Shown here piece after piece: positions 33,056-41,798 of a stretch of 64,000 nucleotides of DNA. The notes beneath the pieces are model-generated. The model saw nothing but the letters and a program-made list of their open reading frames with translations, did not search any database and was not told the DNA's origin. Numbering within the stretch: position 1 is the stretch's first letter; each line of letters opens with the position of its first letter. The DNA lies in the NCBI RefSeq assembly GCF_900605495.1, contig NZ_LR027601.1:124001-188000 (forward strand), given 5' to 3'. The position numbers and the translations under genes are program-made. This DNA is from Bacilliculturomica massiliensis. Lineage in GTDB: Bacteria > Bacillota > Clostridia > Peptostreptococcales > Anaerovoracaceae.

Positions 33056-34750
33056 TCATTCCAGAGGGATCAGCGTGCCGTCCACGGAGATGCCTGCCAT
33101 GGTGTCCATCAGCTCCTGGTCGATGAACCGGCGCTCTTGGTCCTGGCCGTCCTGATTCTCCCAAATGTATCGATGTCTGAAGTATCCGCCTGTGGCATCT
33201 GTCACCAGGGATTGGTTCCATGTCAGCTCAATTTCAGAGCCGTCCTTGAGAACAGCCTTGACCTCCGGACGATACGGGGGATATCCTCGGTAAGGGGCGT
33301 CGCCTTCTGCGTGTTCCAGCCATTGGCCATAGAGGTTGACGCCCATCACGGAGATCCTGGCGTCGGTGATCTGAACCGTGCCTTCCTCCATCGATTCTAC
33401 GATGTCTGTCTTCAGGTTTTTGGTCAGGCTTTCGTCGAAGGTGTACGACAGTGACCAATGCCCCCGGGAGATCAGCTCTTTGTCCTCGTAGGTGATGACC
33501 GGAATCAGATAGGCCAGGTCTTCCTCCGTATACGTTTTCCGTTCGAAGGAAGAGAAGACTGTATGCAGACCATCGGCGCTGCTGGTGCGCTGGCGGCTCC
33601 AGAGCGCTGTCTCCTGTGTACGCGTGTCCAGAAGACCTGAGACGGAAGCCTTGTTCTGCAGGGCGTTCTGCTCACGGATGGAAAGACCGGCTGTATCTAA
33701 TTTTTCTTCGGGAAGAGATACGCTGAGATACAGATTGCCGCCTCCAATGGCCACTCCGGGGAAGCGGACCGCAGGATACGCGTCGCTCAGCTGTATATCG
33801 GCTATCGCTGTGGAAGCGGTCTGCAGCTTCATCTGTTCCCCCAGTTCCGAATACCACCGGCGGGATCCTTCCCTGTCTCCAGTGGCCTCTGCTCCGGTCA
33901 GACGCTCCATGTCCGCCTCGCTGAGATGGATGGGGCGGGCGTCGTATCCATCCTGCAGGCACAATCCCGAGTTTTCTAAATGGATCTCCTGTTCGTCAAT
34001 GCTGTAAAGGGTGCCGGCCTCCACCGTGAGGGTCTTTCCCTTGATGGGGATCTCCCTTCCGTCCAGCTCGATGCAGTACAGGAGCTGTTTTTTGTCGTCG
34101 CTGAGCTGTTTGCCTTCCATTCCGCCCGCGGTTTTTCCATCCAGGAGAACGTTAAACTCGGCCAGTTCAACATTCTCGGGAAAGGAAGAACCGTCGGTGC
34201 GCTCAAAGGCTACGGTGAGCACACCGTCCGTCTCTCCGGGGATCACCTCCGCCAGTGTCATCCGTATTCCGTCAGAGGTCTGGCTGGAGTTGACGCGGAG
34301 GATCTGGCTGTCGGACAGTGGATCGATGCCGAAAAAAGTCTCGAAATATCCTTTCTGCACGGCGAAGACTGCGCAGCCCAGGCACAGGATCAGGACCGCT
34401 GCGGCTGCCAGGCGGCGCACCTGCCGGTTCAGACGTCTGCAGGCGCCTGGGGAAGGCGCGCCGCCGGCTGACTGTGCGCCGCCGGCTGACTGTGCGGAGC
34501 CGGCTGACTGTGCGGAGCCTGCGGCCGGCGTGGTCTCTTCTCCCGGTACGGCCTCTTCACGCTGGATCCGCAGAGCGGTGGACTCCCAGATCCTGCCCAG
34601 ATCCACCTGTCTGGTGAGCTCGGCCGCCTCTGTATCGGATAGATCCAGATCAGCTGTCAGTGATGGATCCCAGCCGTCTCTGTTGTTTCCCATGTTTTTG
34701 TTGTCCTTTTTATCCCCTTTGTCTCTTTTGTCTTCGATCATCCGTTTCAT
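33056..34750 (-). CDS. DUF4179-type anti-sigma factor, membrane anchored
   Basis: The 564-residue protein has a ~110-residue N-terminal cytoplasmic part, one membrane segment (LAAAAVLILCLGCAVFAV, about 113-130), and a large extracytoplasmic region with the DUF4179 start (SSQTSDGIRMTLAEV). It directly follows the ECF sigma gene (2-bp gap), the usual arrangement for a sigma factor held at the membrane. The N-terminal part has a repeated AQSAG segment (about residues 78-100), encoded by a 15-bp tandem DNA repeat (34463-34525). What signal releases the sigma factor is unknown. Confidence 0.78.
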   Translation of the reverse strand: MKRMIEDKRDKGDKKDNKNMGNNRDGWDPSLTADLDLSDTEAAELTRQVDLGRIWESTALRIQREEAVPGEETTPAAGSAQSAGSAQSAGGAQSAGGAPSPGACRRLNRQVRRLAAAAVLILCLGCAVFAVQKGYFETFFGIDPLSDSQILRVNSSQTSDGIRMTLAEVIPGETDGVLTVAFERTDGSSFPENVELAEFNVLLDGKTAGGMEGKQLSDDKKQLLYCIELDGREIPIKGKTLTVEAGTLYSIDEQEIHLENSGLCLQDGYDARPIHLSEADMERLTGAEATGDREGSRRWYSELGEQMKLQTASTAIADIQLSDAYPAVRFPGVAIGGGNLYLSVSLPEEKLDTAGLSIREQNALQNKASVSGLLDTRTQETALWSRQRTSSADGLHTVFSSFERKTYTEEDLAYLIPVITYEDKELISRGHWSLSYTFDESLTKNLKTDIVESMEEGTVQITDARISVMGVNLYGQWLEHAEGDAPYRGYPPYRPEVKAVLKDGSEIELTWNQSLVTDATGGYFRHRYIWENQDGQDQERRFIDQELMDTMAGISVDGTLIPLE

Positions 34751-34752
34751 TT

Positions 34753-35295
34753 CTATCCCCCCAATTTCTTCATGATCAGAGCAACCTGCTTCCGGGCCTT
34801 CAAAATCCGTGTGCTGGCCGTCTTTACGTTCATGCCCTTATCCTCTGCGATATCGGTCACCCGCTCCTGGTACAGATATCTGCGGACGAAAAGCTCCCTG
34901 TCTGATGCCTTCACGTCTGCGATGGCCTGTGAAAGTGTTCCGCGTTTTTCCTGCTGCAGATAACGGTCTTCGGCGGAAGGCTCCGCCGCGGCGGTCTCGC
35001 AGAGCTGGCTGTCAACGTGAGCCCTGTTGTTTCGCAGCGCGTTCAGAGCCCGGTTTCTGGCCAGGGTCCCGATGTACGGTTTCAGTGTGCCGCCGGTCAG
35101 GGTGATGGAAGCCCGCTTTTGCCAGAGTGTGAAGAACACGTCCGAACAGATCTCTTCCACATCCCAAACGGTCAGACGGGAGCCGCCCACCCGGGCGGCC
35201 ACCGCCGCCGCATAGCGGGCGTATCGTTCAAAGAGAGTCTGAAAGGCGTCCTGATCGTCGGATCTCATGCGTTTCAGAAGTTTACCGTCATCCAT
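34753..35295 (-). CDS. ECF-type RNA polymerase sigma factor
   Basis: The 180-residue protein has region 2 (FQTLFERYARYAAAVAARV, then VEEICSDVFFTLWQKRASI; the DVEE/ICSDVFF part binds core enzyme) and region 4 (ELFVRRYLYQERVTDIAEDKGMNVKTASTRILKARKQV) with the -35-reading HTH. It lies directly upstream of its membrane anti-sigma partner in the same operon. Sigma genes of this type usually autoregulate. I could not define its own promoter. Confidence 0.92.
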   Translation of the reverse strand: MDDGKLLKRMRSDDQDAFQTLFERYARYAAAVAARVGGSRLTVWDVEEICSDVFFTLWQKRASITLTGGTLKPYIGTLARNRALNALRNNRAHVDSQLCETAAAEPSAEDRYLQQEKRGTLSQAIADVKASDRELFVRRYLYQERVTDIAEDKGMNVKTASTRILKARKQVALIMKKLGG

Positions 35296-35416
35296 TTGTT
35301 CACCATCCTTTCACCTATAACAACACAGGCGGGAGTTAAGATTCTGCGATATCTTTGAAAAAAATTTATTTCTGCCTGGGCTGGAGAGCTGAGAGGGAGC
35401 AGGAGGGCTTTTTCTA

Positions 35417-35445
35417 TTGAATACCAGTCTGATTTGGGGTATACT
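35417..35445 (+). promoter_or_regulatory. sigma-A type promoter for uppP
   Basis: TTGAAT (35417-35422) and TATACT (35440-35445) are separated by 17 bp and end 65 bp before the uppP start. Confidence 0.65.
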
Positions 35446-35510
35446 TTTTAAGGTATCCGGTCTGACGCAAAAGAGGCCGGAGGATACGAAACGAGTAAAG
35501 GGGTTATGGA

Positions 35511-36338
35511 ATGGATTGGATTGAACTGTTAAAAGCGGCCTTCCTGGGGGTTGTGGAAGGCATTACGGAGTGGCTGCCCATCAGCAGCACGGGACACATG
35601 ATCCTGGTGGACGAGTTTATGAAGCTGAATGTCAGCGAGAACTTCTGGAATATGTTTCTCGTAGTGATCCAGCTGGGGGCGATCATGGCCGTCGTGGTCA
35701 TTTACTGGAAACAGATCTTCCCGTTTTCTTTTAAAAAGAACGAGCCGCTCATAAAGAAAGATATTTTTGTCATGTGGTTCAAGGTGCTGGTCGCCATCAT
35801 ACCCACGATGATCATCGCCCTTCCGTTCGACGATCTGATCGAGGCCACATTCAACAATTACGTGGTGGTGGCCGTTGCGCTGATCGTCTACGGCGTGATC
35901 TTCATCGTCATGGAGAATCACAACAAGCACAGGAAGTTTACCATAAACGATATCTCGCAGATCACTTATAAAACCGCGCTGTTTATCGGTATATTCCAGG
36001 TGCTGGCCGTGATCCCGGGCACTTCCCGGTCCGGCTCCACCATCATCGGCGCCATGCTCATGGGCACATCCCGCACGGTGGCGGCGGAGTTTACCTTTTA
36101 TCTGGCTATCCCCGTGATGTTCGGGGCCAGCCTGCTGAAGCTGGTAAAGTTTGGGTTTGTATTTACCCAGATGGAGATCGCCATCATGGTGGTGGGTATG
36201 GCAGTGGCCTTTCTGGTGTCCTGCGCTGCCATCAAGTTCCTCATGAGCTATATTAAGAAGTACGATTTCAAGGCCTTCGGTTACTACCGGATCGTATTGG
36301 GCATTCTGGTGCTGGGATATTTCTGGCTGTTCGCGTAG
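35511..36338 (+). CDS. uppP: undecaprenyl-diphosphatase UppP (BacA)
   Basis: UppP recycles the cell-wall lipid carrier by removing a phosphate from undecaprenyl diphosphate at the membrane. Bacitracin, which binds the substrate, is countered by more of it. The 275-residue polytopic protein has both active-site motifs: VVEGITEWLPISSTGHM near the N terminus (Glu pair and Ser) and IPGTSRSGST near residue 170. It is monocistronic, with a good promoter and a terminator. Its neighbours on the right also act on cell-wall precursors. Confidence 0.96.
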   Translation: MDWIELLKAAFLGVVEGITEWLPISSTGHMILVDEFMKLNVSENFWNMFLVVIQLGAIMAVVVIYWKQIFPFSFKKNEPLIKKDIFVMWFKVLVAIIPTMIIALPFDDLIEATFNNYVVVAVALIVYGVIFIVMENHNKHRKFTINDISQITYKTALFIGIFQVLAVIPGTSRSGSTIIGAMLMGTSRTVAAEFTFYLAIPVMFGASLLKLVKFGFVFTQMEIAIMVVGMAVAFLVSCAAIKFLMSYIKKYDFKAFGYYRIVLGILVLGYFWLFA

Positions 36339-36398
36339 AAGGGCTTTATGGAAATAGACCGGGATCCCGCCAGGCGGACGCGGTCTCCGCGAACACAG

Positions 36399-36452
36399 AC
36401 GGTCATAAAAACAGGCGGTCATAAAAACGGACGGTCATAAAAAACAGGCGGC
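36399..36452 (+). repeat. short tandem repeat (CGGTCATAAAAAC)
   Basis: Three copies of (A/G)CGGTCATAAAAAAC(A/G)GG(C/A) with 17-18 bp spacing lie between uppP and its terminator; a fourth is degraded (CGGCTGTAAAAAGG). Confidence 0.7.
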
Positions 36453-36457
36453 TGTAA

Positions 36458-36497
36458 AAAGGTGAAAACTGTGCACGAACAGTTTTCACCTTTTTTG
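36458..36497 (+). terminator. rho-independent terminator after uppP
   Basis: AAAGGTGAAAACTG pairs with CAGTTTTCACCTTT around GTGCACGAA, with a six-T tail. Confidence 0.88.
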
Positions 36498-36582
36498 TTG
36501 CGTTTGCGGCAGGGTACGCCGGCCGTATGGTATGTTTTGAAAAGTCAGGCCTTGTAATAGAGGGCGGTATATTCCCGCCGGG

Positions 36583-37665
36583 CTACAGTGCGCCGTAGAT
36601 CAGGCGGGCGTCGGTAATATTGAACTGCTCCGTATAATTGTTTCCGGGAGCGCCGGTGGTGATCAGGATATATTCCTGGCTGCCCTTGCGCGCCAGACTG
36701 GCCAGACAGAGACCGGCTTCGCCGGTGTAGCCTGTTTTTCCGCCCAGTACCAGCGTGCGGTTGACCTTCAGATCTTGCATCTTATAAGCCAGAGTGCTGT
36801 GGACCGTAAAGCCCTCGGGATGGAAGTTGGTGGGAGCGATCTCGTGTTTTTTCGCCGTGAGGACACTGCGGTAGATCGGATTTTTCAGGGCGTGCTCCAT
36901 CAGGATGGCAAGATCCTGCGCCGTCGTATAGTGCTGCGGGTCGTGAAGGCCTGTGACATTGGTGAAATGCGTGTTTTTCATGCCCAGTTCCTGAGCCTTC
37001 TGGTTCATCAGATCCACAAAGCCCTGCTCAGATCCGGCGATAGAATAGGCCAGTCCCATGGAGCCGTCCGCACCGGAGGGCAGATGGCAGGCGTAGACCA
37101 GATCCAGAAGCGATACGGTCTCGCCGGGCTGAAAACCGGCCATGGAAGCGTGCCGTTTCGCCAGGATGGGAAAGATCTCGCTGGGAAGCGTATAGTTTTC
37201 CGACTGAAGGCGTTCCAGCAGCTTTTGGGGATCTGGGGTCTCCTGGGGATCCGTCGGATCCTCCGTTTCCGGCGTCTGGGGATCCGCCAGCGTGCCCTGA
37301 GACGCGTAAGTCTCAAGAAAGGTCAGCACAGTCATCATCTTGGTCAGGGAAGCGGGATACGTCTGCACATCGCTGTTCTTTTCATAGAGTACGGCGTGGT
37401 CGGACAGACGGATCAGCAGAGCGCAGGAACTGTAGAGGTCGTCCGCGTTCAGCTCCAGCGGCTTGGGCTGGATCAGGCTGAAGGCGGGTCTGGCTATGGA
37501 ACCGCCGACGGAGCAGTCGCCGCCCAGCCCCAGACGTCCCGCAATACGGGGGATGATCAGACAGGCCGCCGCGACGAGCAGGGCAAGAAGGAAAAGGCTG
37601 GGGCGAACGCCGTTCCGACCGCGCTGTCTGCGGCGCCTGCGGCTGGTTGGCTTGACGGATTGCAT
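36583..37665 (-). CDS. D-alanyl-D-alanine carboxypeptidase (PBP5/DacF-like, S11)
   Basis: The enzyme trims the last D-Ala from peptidoglycan stem peptides outside the membrane. The 360-residue protein has a very basic N terminus (RRRRRQRGR), one membrane anchor or signal segment (PSLFLLALLVAAACLIIP), and the penicillin-binding motifs SLTKMM, SGA (in LPSGADGSMGLA, where many relatives have SxN) and KTG. A ~30-residue Pro/Asp/Glu/Thr-rich insertion (TEDPTDPQETPDPQ) separates the first two. It is the third gene after vanR/vanS-like genes, only 49 bp from the kinase, so it is a likely output of that system. Confidence 0.88.
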   Translation of the reverse strand: MQSVKPTSRRRRRQRGRNGVRPSLFLLALLVAAACLIIPRIAGRLGLGGDCSVGGSIARPAFSLIQPKPLELNADDLYSSCALLIRLSDHAVLYEKNSDVQTYPASLTKMMTVLTFLETYASQGTLADPQTPETEDPTDPQETPDPQKLLERLQSENYTLPSEIFPILAKRHASMAGFQPGETVSLLDLVYACHLPSGADGSMGLAYSIAGSEQGFVDLMNQKAQELGMKNTHFTNVTGLHDPQHYTTAQDLAILMEHALKNPIYRSVLTAKKHEIAPTNFHPEGFTVHSTLAYKMQDLKVNRTLVLGGKTGYTGEAGLCLASLARKGSQEYILITTGAPGNNYTEQFNITDARLIYGAL

Positions 37666-37713
37666 AAAAAAGTCTCCTTTGGATCAGAAATGATAGAATG
37701 TCGGAAAAAGTGA

Positions 37714-39060
37714 TCAGAGCTCTCTGGCGCTGCGGACGCCGTTTTGCGGAAGCTCCACAGTAAATCGGGTCACTCCACCTTCGCTCTCCGCGTAGATTCT
37801 GCCGTCGTGGGCGTTTACGATCTCGCGGGCGATGGCCAGACCAAGGCCGGCGCCTCCGGTTCCGGAGGAACGGGCGCTGTCCAGCCGGTAAAATTTTTCA
37901 AATATGCTGTCCAGCTTCTTGGCCGGAATGGTTTTTCCGTGATTGGTAATAGTCACGCGCACGATGTCTCGGGACAGTGCGCTGCTTCGGGAAGCGGGGC
38001 CCCCTGACCGCAGGGGGGCAGGGCCGCCTGGGGGGATCCGGGAAGCGGTGGACGGGGAATCGGCGGAGACCGCTTTGGGTCCGTGGCCCGAACCGGATCC
38101 TTTCTGGGGATCGGGGACGGGGTCCGGACCGATGGCGGTACCGGCGGCCAGACGTTCCGCGGAAAAGGGAGCCACCCGGGCGTCGATACGGATGATGCTG
38201 TTTTCATCGCTGTATGCGGCGGCGTTTTTCAGTATGTTGTTGAAGACCCGGGCCAGTTTGTCCGCGTCGCCGAAGACGGTCAGGCCTTCCGGGGCGGTGA
38301 CCTCCGTTTTCTTTCCCTGAGGGGTCAGAATGGGGTAGAACTCATCGGCGATCTGCATGAGCATATAAGTGAGATTGACCGTATCTCTGTCCAGCACGAT
38401 GGTCTGCAGGTTGAACCGGGTGATCTCAAAGAATTCGTTGATGAGCTGTTCCAGCCGGTAGGCCTTCTCCAGCGTGATATCCGTGTATTTCGACCGCTGC
38501 TCCGCGGGCATGTCGGGAGCTTCGGCCAACAGATTCAGATACCCGATGACAGAGGTCAGCGGCGTTTTGATGTCGTGGGCCAGATAGACGACCAGGTCAT
38601 TTTTTCTCTGTTCCGCCTCTCTGGCGTCCCGCACCTGTTTCTGCAGCGCGTAGTTTACCGCATTCAGTCTCTGCTGTACAAAATCCAGTTCCGGAGAAAG
38701 TTCGATGGTGTCCTCCGTGCCTTCCGCCAGTTTGTCTACGCCCCGGGTGATCTCGGAAAAGTACCGCGTGAAGCGGCTCATGCTGATGTAGAAAGACAAG
38801 AGCAGCAGGAATACAAAGCCGATCAGAAGCCAGAAGGCTTTGTTTTCCCGAAACAGCGCGCTGTAAATGTAGATCGCGTCGTCGCGGGAGACCCGGAACA
38901 CGGCGCGGCAGAAGGTGAGAAACCCTTCGGCGAAGCTGTCCTGAAAAATCCCGTCGATAAAAGCGAACTGGATAAAGAGACCGAGACCTACGGCGACGAT
39001 CACCACGATGCAGACTTGGGACACGATCTTCAGTTTCAGACGTGTAAAATCATTTTTCAA
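37714..39060 (-). CDS. VanS-like sensor histidine kinase with a large insertion in the ATPase domain
   Basis: The protein closely follows enterococcal VanS: two membrane segments, a cytoplasmic linker, the EQRKNDLVVYLAHDIKTPLT H-box, EAPDMP, an N-box (FNNILKNAAAYS), and GTGGAGLGLAIA. I chose TTG 39060 (448 residues, MKNDFTRLKL) because GGGAGTGGGA precedes it, and VanS genes often overlap vanR this way; ATG 39117 would overlap vanR more. Between RIDARVAPF and DIVRVTITNHG lies a Pro/Gly/Ser-rich stretch of ~65 residues that VanS lacks. It should sense a cell-wall signal and phosphorylate the VanR-like regulator. There are no vanHAX genes here. Confidence 0.88.
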   Translation of the reverse strand: MKNDFTRLKLKIVSQVCIVVIVAVGLGLFIQFAFIDGIFQDSFAEGFLTFCRAVFRVSRDDAIYIYSALFRENKAFWLLIGFVFLLLLSFYISMSRFTRYFSEITRGVDKLAEGTEDTIELSPELDFVQQRLNAVNYALQKQVRDAREAEQRKNDLVVYLAHDIKTPLTSVIGYLNLLAEAPDMPAEQRSKYTDITLEKAYRLEQLINEFFEITRFNLQTIVLDRDTVNLTYMLMQIADEFYPILTPQGKKTEVTAPEGLTVFGDADKLARVFNNILKNAAAYSDENSIIRIDARVAPFSAERLAAGTAIGPDPVPDPQKGSGSGHGPKAVSADSPSTASRIPPGGPAPLRSGGPASRSSALSRDIVRVTITNHGKTIPAKKLDSIFEKFYRLDSARSSGTGGAGLGLAIAREIVNAHDGRIYAESEGGVTRFTVELPQNGVRSAREL

Positions 39061-39760
39061 TTTTATATCCCACTCCCCATACGGTCTTAATATACTTAGG
39101 CTTTTCTGCGGAATCATTCATCTTTTCCCGCAGATGCCGGATATGCACCATGACGGTGTTGCTGTTGTTGGAATAGTATTTCTCCCCCCAGACCTCGTAA
39201 AACAGGTCTTCGGAGCTCACGACCTTGCCCCGGTTCTTGCAGAGGACCCACAGGATGGAAAATTCCAGAGGGGTCAGCGAGAGGGGTTTCTCGTTCAGCG
39301 TGCACTCGTGGGTGGCCGGATTCAGGACCAGACCGGAAAACGCGATGATGTCGTCTTCCTTTTCTCCGGAAGGCGTCTCCGGGCTGGTATTGTATTTTGT
39401 AAAACGACGGAGCTGGGCCTTTACCCGGGCGATGAGCTCCAGGGGGCGGAAGGGCTTGGTAATGTAATCGTCGGCTCCCAGCGTGAGTCCGGTGATTTTA
39501 TCCAGCTCGTCGTCCTTGGCCGTCAGCATGATGATCGGGTAGTTGTGCTTCTCGCGGATCTTCTGGCAGATGCCGAAACCGTCCACTCCCGGCAGCATTA
39601 CGTCCAGGATGGCCATGTCCAGCTTGGTGGTTTCCACGCAGGCCAGGGCTTCCGCCGAGGTGTAAAATTTGTGAACATTGTAATTTTCGTTCTTCAGATA
39701 TAATTCGATCAGATCGGCGATCTCCTGTTCGTCGTCGACGATCAATATCTCTGCGCTCAT
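39050..39760 (-). CDS. VanR-like OmpR-family response regulator
   Basis: The 236-residue regulator has a receiver domain (ILIVDDEQEIADLIELYLKNEN; phospho-Asp in MAILDVMLPG; Thr/Lys in IIMLTAKDD and DDYITKPFRPLELIARV) and an OmpR-type winged helix ending KYIKTVWGVGYKIEK. Several runs are the same as in enterococcal VanR as I remember it, so this is a true VanR-like member. ATG 39760 has AAGGAAG upstream. It overlaps the kinase gene by 11 bp. By position it should control the carboxypeptidase downstream, and perhaps other wall genes. Confidence 0.92.
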   Translation of the reverse strand: MSAEILIVDDEQEIADLIELYLKNENYNVHKFYTSAEALACVETTKLDMAILDVMLPGVDGFGICQKIREKHNYPIIMLTAKDDELDKITGLTLGADDYITKPFRPLELIARVKAQLRRFTKYNTSPETPSGEKEDDIIAFSGLVLNPATHECTLNEKPLSLTPLEFSILWVLCKNRGKVVSSEDLFYEVWGEKYYSNNSNTVMVHIRHLREKMNDSAEKPKYIKTVWGVGYKIEK

Positions 39761-40155
39761 GATGTGGCTTCCTTTCCAATATGGTATAAAAAACTGTGTG
39801 ATTCGGATGCGGCGCGTTCGGCCGCGTCCCACACACGTGGGCTGCGTATGTCGAACACAGTCTTATTTTATATGAAAACAGTATGCTTGTCTCACATTTT
39901 TGATTAGGAATCTATTAAAAGTTGCTTAAGATAGAAAAAAAGCAGAGCATTTCGCGTCCGGCAGGCCGGGCTAAGGCGGCGCAGAAAAGGGATCGCGGGC
40001 CGCCGGCAAAAACGGCTGATATACCGCATAATATTCTGATTAGAATTTTATTTTAGAATATTTAGAAAAATTATTGACTTTCTACATATATTCTGGCATA
40101 TTATTGTTTAATGAATACAAGAAATGAAAGAAAAAGAGAAGAGAGGTATGGATTT
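39761..40155. other. divergent intergenic region between vanR-like gene and gdhA
   Basis: This ~395-bp region holds promoters for both directions. An AT-rich inverted repeat, ATATTCTGATTAGAA...TTTTAGAATAT (about 40031-40060), lies just upstream of the gdhA promoter. I see no gene. Confidence 0.45.
40074..40104 (+). promoter_or_regulatory. putative gdhA promoter
   Basis: TTGACT (40074-40079) with TATTAT (40099-40104) at 19 bp, or TATATT (40087-40092) as an alternative. The spacing is poor in both cases, so the call is tentative. Confidence 0.4.
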
Positions 40156-41505
40156 ATGCATCTGAAGAACAGTTACTTGTCAGAAGTTTATTCGATCGCA
40201 AAGCAGAAAGACCCTAACAAACCGGAATTTTTACAGTCTGTACTGGAAATGCTGACTGCGCTGGAGCCTGTCATAGAAAAGCATCCAGGGCTCTGTAAAA
40301 AGGGTGTTCTCGAACGCCTCATCGAACCGGAACGATTTGTGCAGTTCCGCGTGGCCTGGGTGGACAGAAACGGAGACGTCCAGGTCAACCGCGGCTACCG
40401 GATACAGTTCAACTCTGCCCTGGGACCATATAAAGGCGGTCTGCGGTTTCACCGGACGGTCACGCCCTCGGTGATCAAATTCCTCGGTTTCGAGCAGACC
40501 TTCAAGAACAGTCTGACCGGCCTGCCGCTGGGAGGCGCAAAGGGCGGTTCTGATTTCGATCCCCACGGAAAAACGGAAACGGAGGTCATGCTTTTCTGCC
40601 AGAGTTTTATGAGCGAGCTGTTCCGGCACATCGGCGCCAGTACCGACGTGCCCGCGGGGGACATCGGCGTGGGAAACAGGGAGATCGGTTTTCTGTTCGG
40701 ACAGTACTGCCGGCTACGCAATATCTCCGAGGGTGCGATGACGGGAAAGGGTATCTTCGCAGGCGGGTCGCTGCTGCGGACGGAAGCCACCGGCTACGGA
40801 CTCTGCTATATGGCGGAGGAAACGCTGCAGCAGCTCTGCGGACAGTCTCTGGCGGGGAAAACGCTGGTGATCTCCGGTTCCGGCAACGTGGCGGTCTATG
40901 CGATCAAGAAAGCTCAGGAATTCGGCGCGCGGGTGGTGGCCGCCTCCGATTCCGACGGCTACATCTTCGACGAGGAAGGCATCGATCTGGAGCTTCTGCG
41001 GCAGATCAAGGAAACAGAGCGGGCAAGGATCAGCGAATACGCCGTGCGAAAACCGTCGGCGGTCTATACGGAGGGCAGCGAAGGGATCTGGAGCATTCCC
41101 TGTCATGTGGCCATGCCCTGTGCCACGCAGAATGAGATCACCCTGGAAGCGGCGGAAATGCTGGTGCGCAACGGCGTCACAGCTCTGTTTGAAGGCTCCA
41201 ACATGTCGTGCACACTGAACGCCGTGCGATATCTGCAGCAGGAGGGGATCACCTACGTTCCCGCAAAGGCGGCAAACGCCGGAGGCGTGGCGGTCAGCGG
41301 CCTGGAAATGTCTCAGAACGCCGGTCACTCGTCCTGGAGCTATGAAAAGGTAGACCGGATCCTGAAGACGATCATGAAGAACATCTTCGCCCAGTCCTAC
41401 GAGATGTCCGCTCAGTATGGAAGTCCGGGAAATCTGCTGATGGGGGCCAACGTGGCCGGATTCGTGAAGGTGTCCAACGCCATGCGCTGGCAGGGTGTGG
41501 TTTAG
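40156..41505 (+). CDS. gdhA: glutamate dehydrogenase (NAD(P)-dependent, hexameric type)
   Basis: It interconverts glutamate with 2-oxoglutarate and ammonia. I chose ATG 40156 (449 residues, MHLKNSYLSEVY) because GAGAGG precedes it and 449 is the normal length of the small hexameric class; ATG 40111 would add a basic tail. Motifs: LGPYKGGLRFH, LPLGGAKGGSDFDP with the catalytic lysine, VPAGDIGVGNREIGFLFGQYC, and the Rossmann GSGNVAVYAI. It is a core nitrogen-assimilation or amino-acid fermentation enzyme, monocistronic with a strong terminator behind. Confidence 0.96.
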   Translation: MHLKNSYLSEVYSIAKQKDPNKPEFLQSVLEMLTALEPVIEKHPGLCKKGVLERLIEPERFVQFRVAWVDRNGDVQVNRGYRIQFNSALGPYKGGLRFHRTVTPSVIKFLGFEQTFKNSLTGLPLGGAKGGSDFDPHGKTETEVMLFCQSFMSELFRHIGASTDVPAGDIGVGNREIGFLFGQYCRLRNISEGAMTGKGIFAGGSLLRTEATGYGLCYMAEETLQQLCGQSLAGKTLVISGSGNVAVYAIKKAQEFGARVVAASDSDGYIFDEEGIDLELLRQIKETERARISEYAVRKPSAVYTEGSEGIWSIPCHVAMPCATQNEITLEAAEMLVRNGVTALFEGSNMSCTLNAVRYLQQEGITYVPAKAANAGGVAVSGLEMSQNAGHSSWSYEKVDRILKTIMKNIFAQSYEMSAQYGSPGNLLMGANVAGFVKVSNAMRWQGVV

Positions 41506-41587
41506 AAAGAAACATCCCTGACTTCGTAAAAAACAGGCTGAAATTTCAGCTGTTCATCGGAAGATGTATCACAGCAGAACGCTGTAT

Positions 41588-41634
41588 GCCGGATAAGGCG
41601 GTCCGTCCGGGACCGGCGCTTATCCGGCTTTTTA
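41588..41634 (+). terminator. rho-independent terminator after gdhA
   Basis: GCCGGATAAG...CTTATCCGGC encloses GTCC/GGAC and is followed by TTTTTAT. The next 16 bp (ATAACATAGGAAATATC) equal the left edge of the intergenic repeat family seen at 53530, so this looks like a fragment of it. Confidence 0.8.
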
Positions 41635-41707
41635 TAACATAGGAAATATCCCCTGTTCCAGGGGCCCGGCGGGGCAGGATCAAATGTAAGAAATATGGCG
41701 GAACCCC

Positions 41708-41736
41708 TTGAATTTTTCTTTCCGCTCAAGTAAACT
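41708..41736 (+). promoter_or_regulatory. sigma-A type promoter for the aspartokinase-like gene
   Basis: TTGAAT (41708-41713) and TAAACT (41731-41736) are 17 bp apart, 62 bp before the ATG at 41799. Confidence 0.5.
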
Positions 41737-41798
41737 AACCACAAAAGCAGACCGTGCCGGCTGACGGCAGGGAAACGGACTCGGGAGGGGATAACAAC

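Noticed and set aside
33585-34775. Plus-strand open frames of 140 to 254 codons across the anti-sigma gene
   Set aside because: They are shadows of the minus-strand gene, Ser/Arg-rich and without start signals.
36583-39760. A glycopeptide resistance (van) operon
   Set aside because: Only VanR/VanS-like proteins and a carboxypeptidase are present; the ligase, dehydrogenase and dipeptidase genes are missing.
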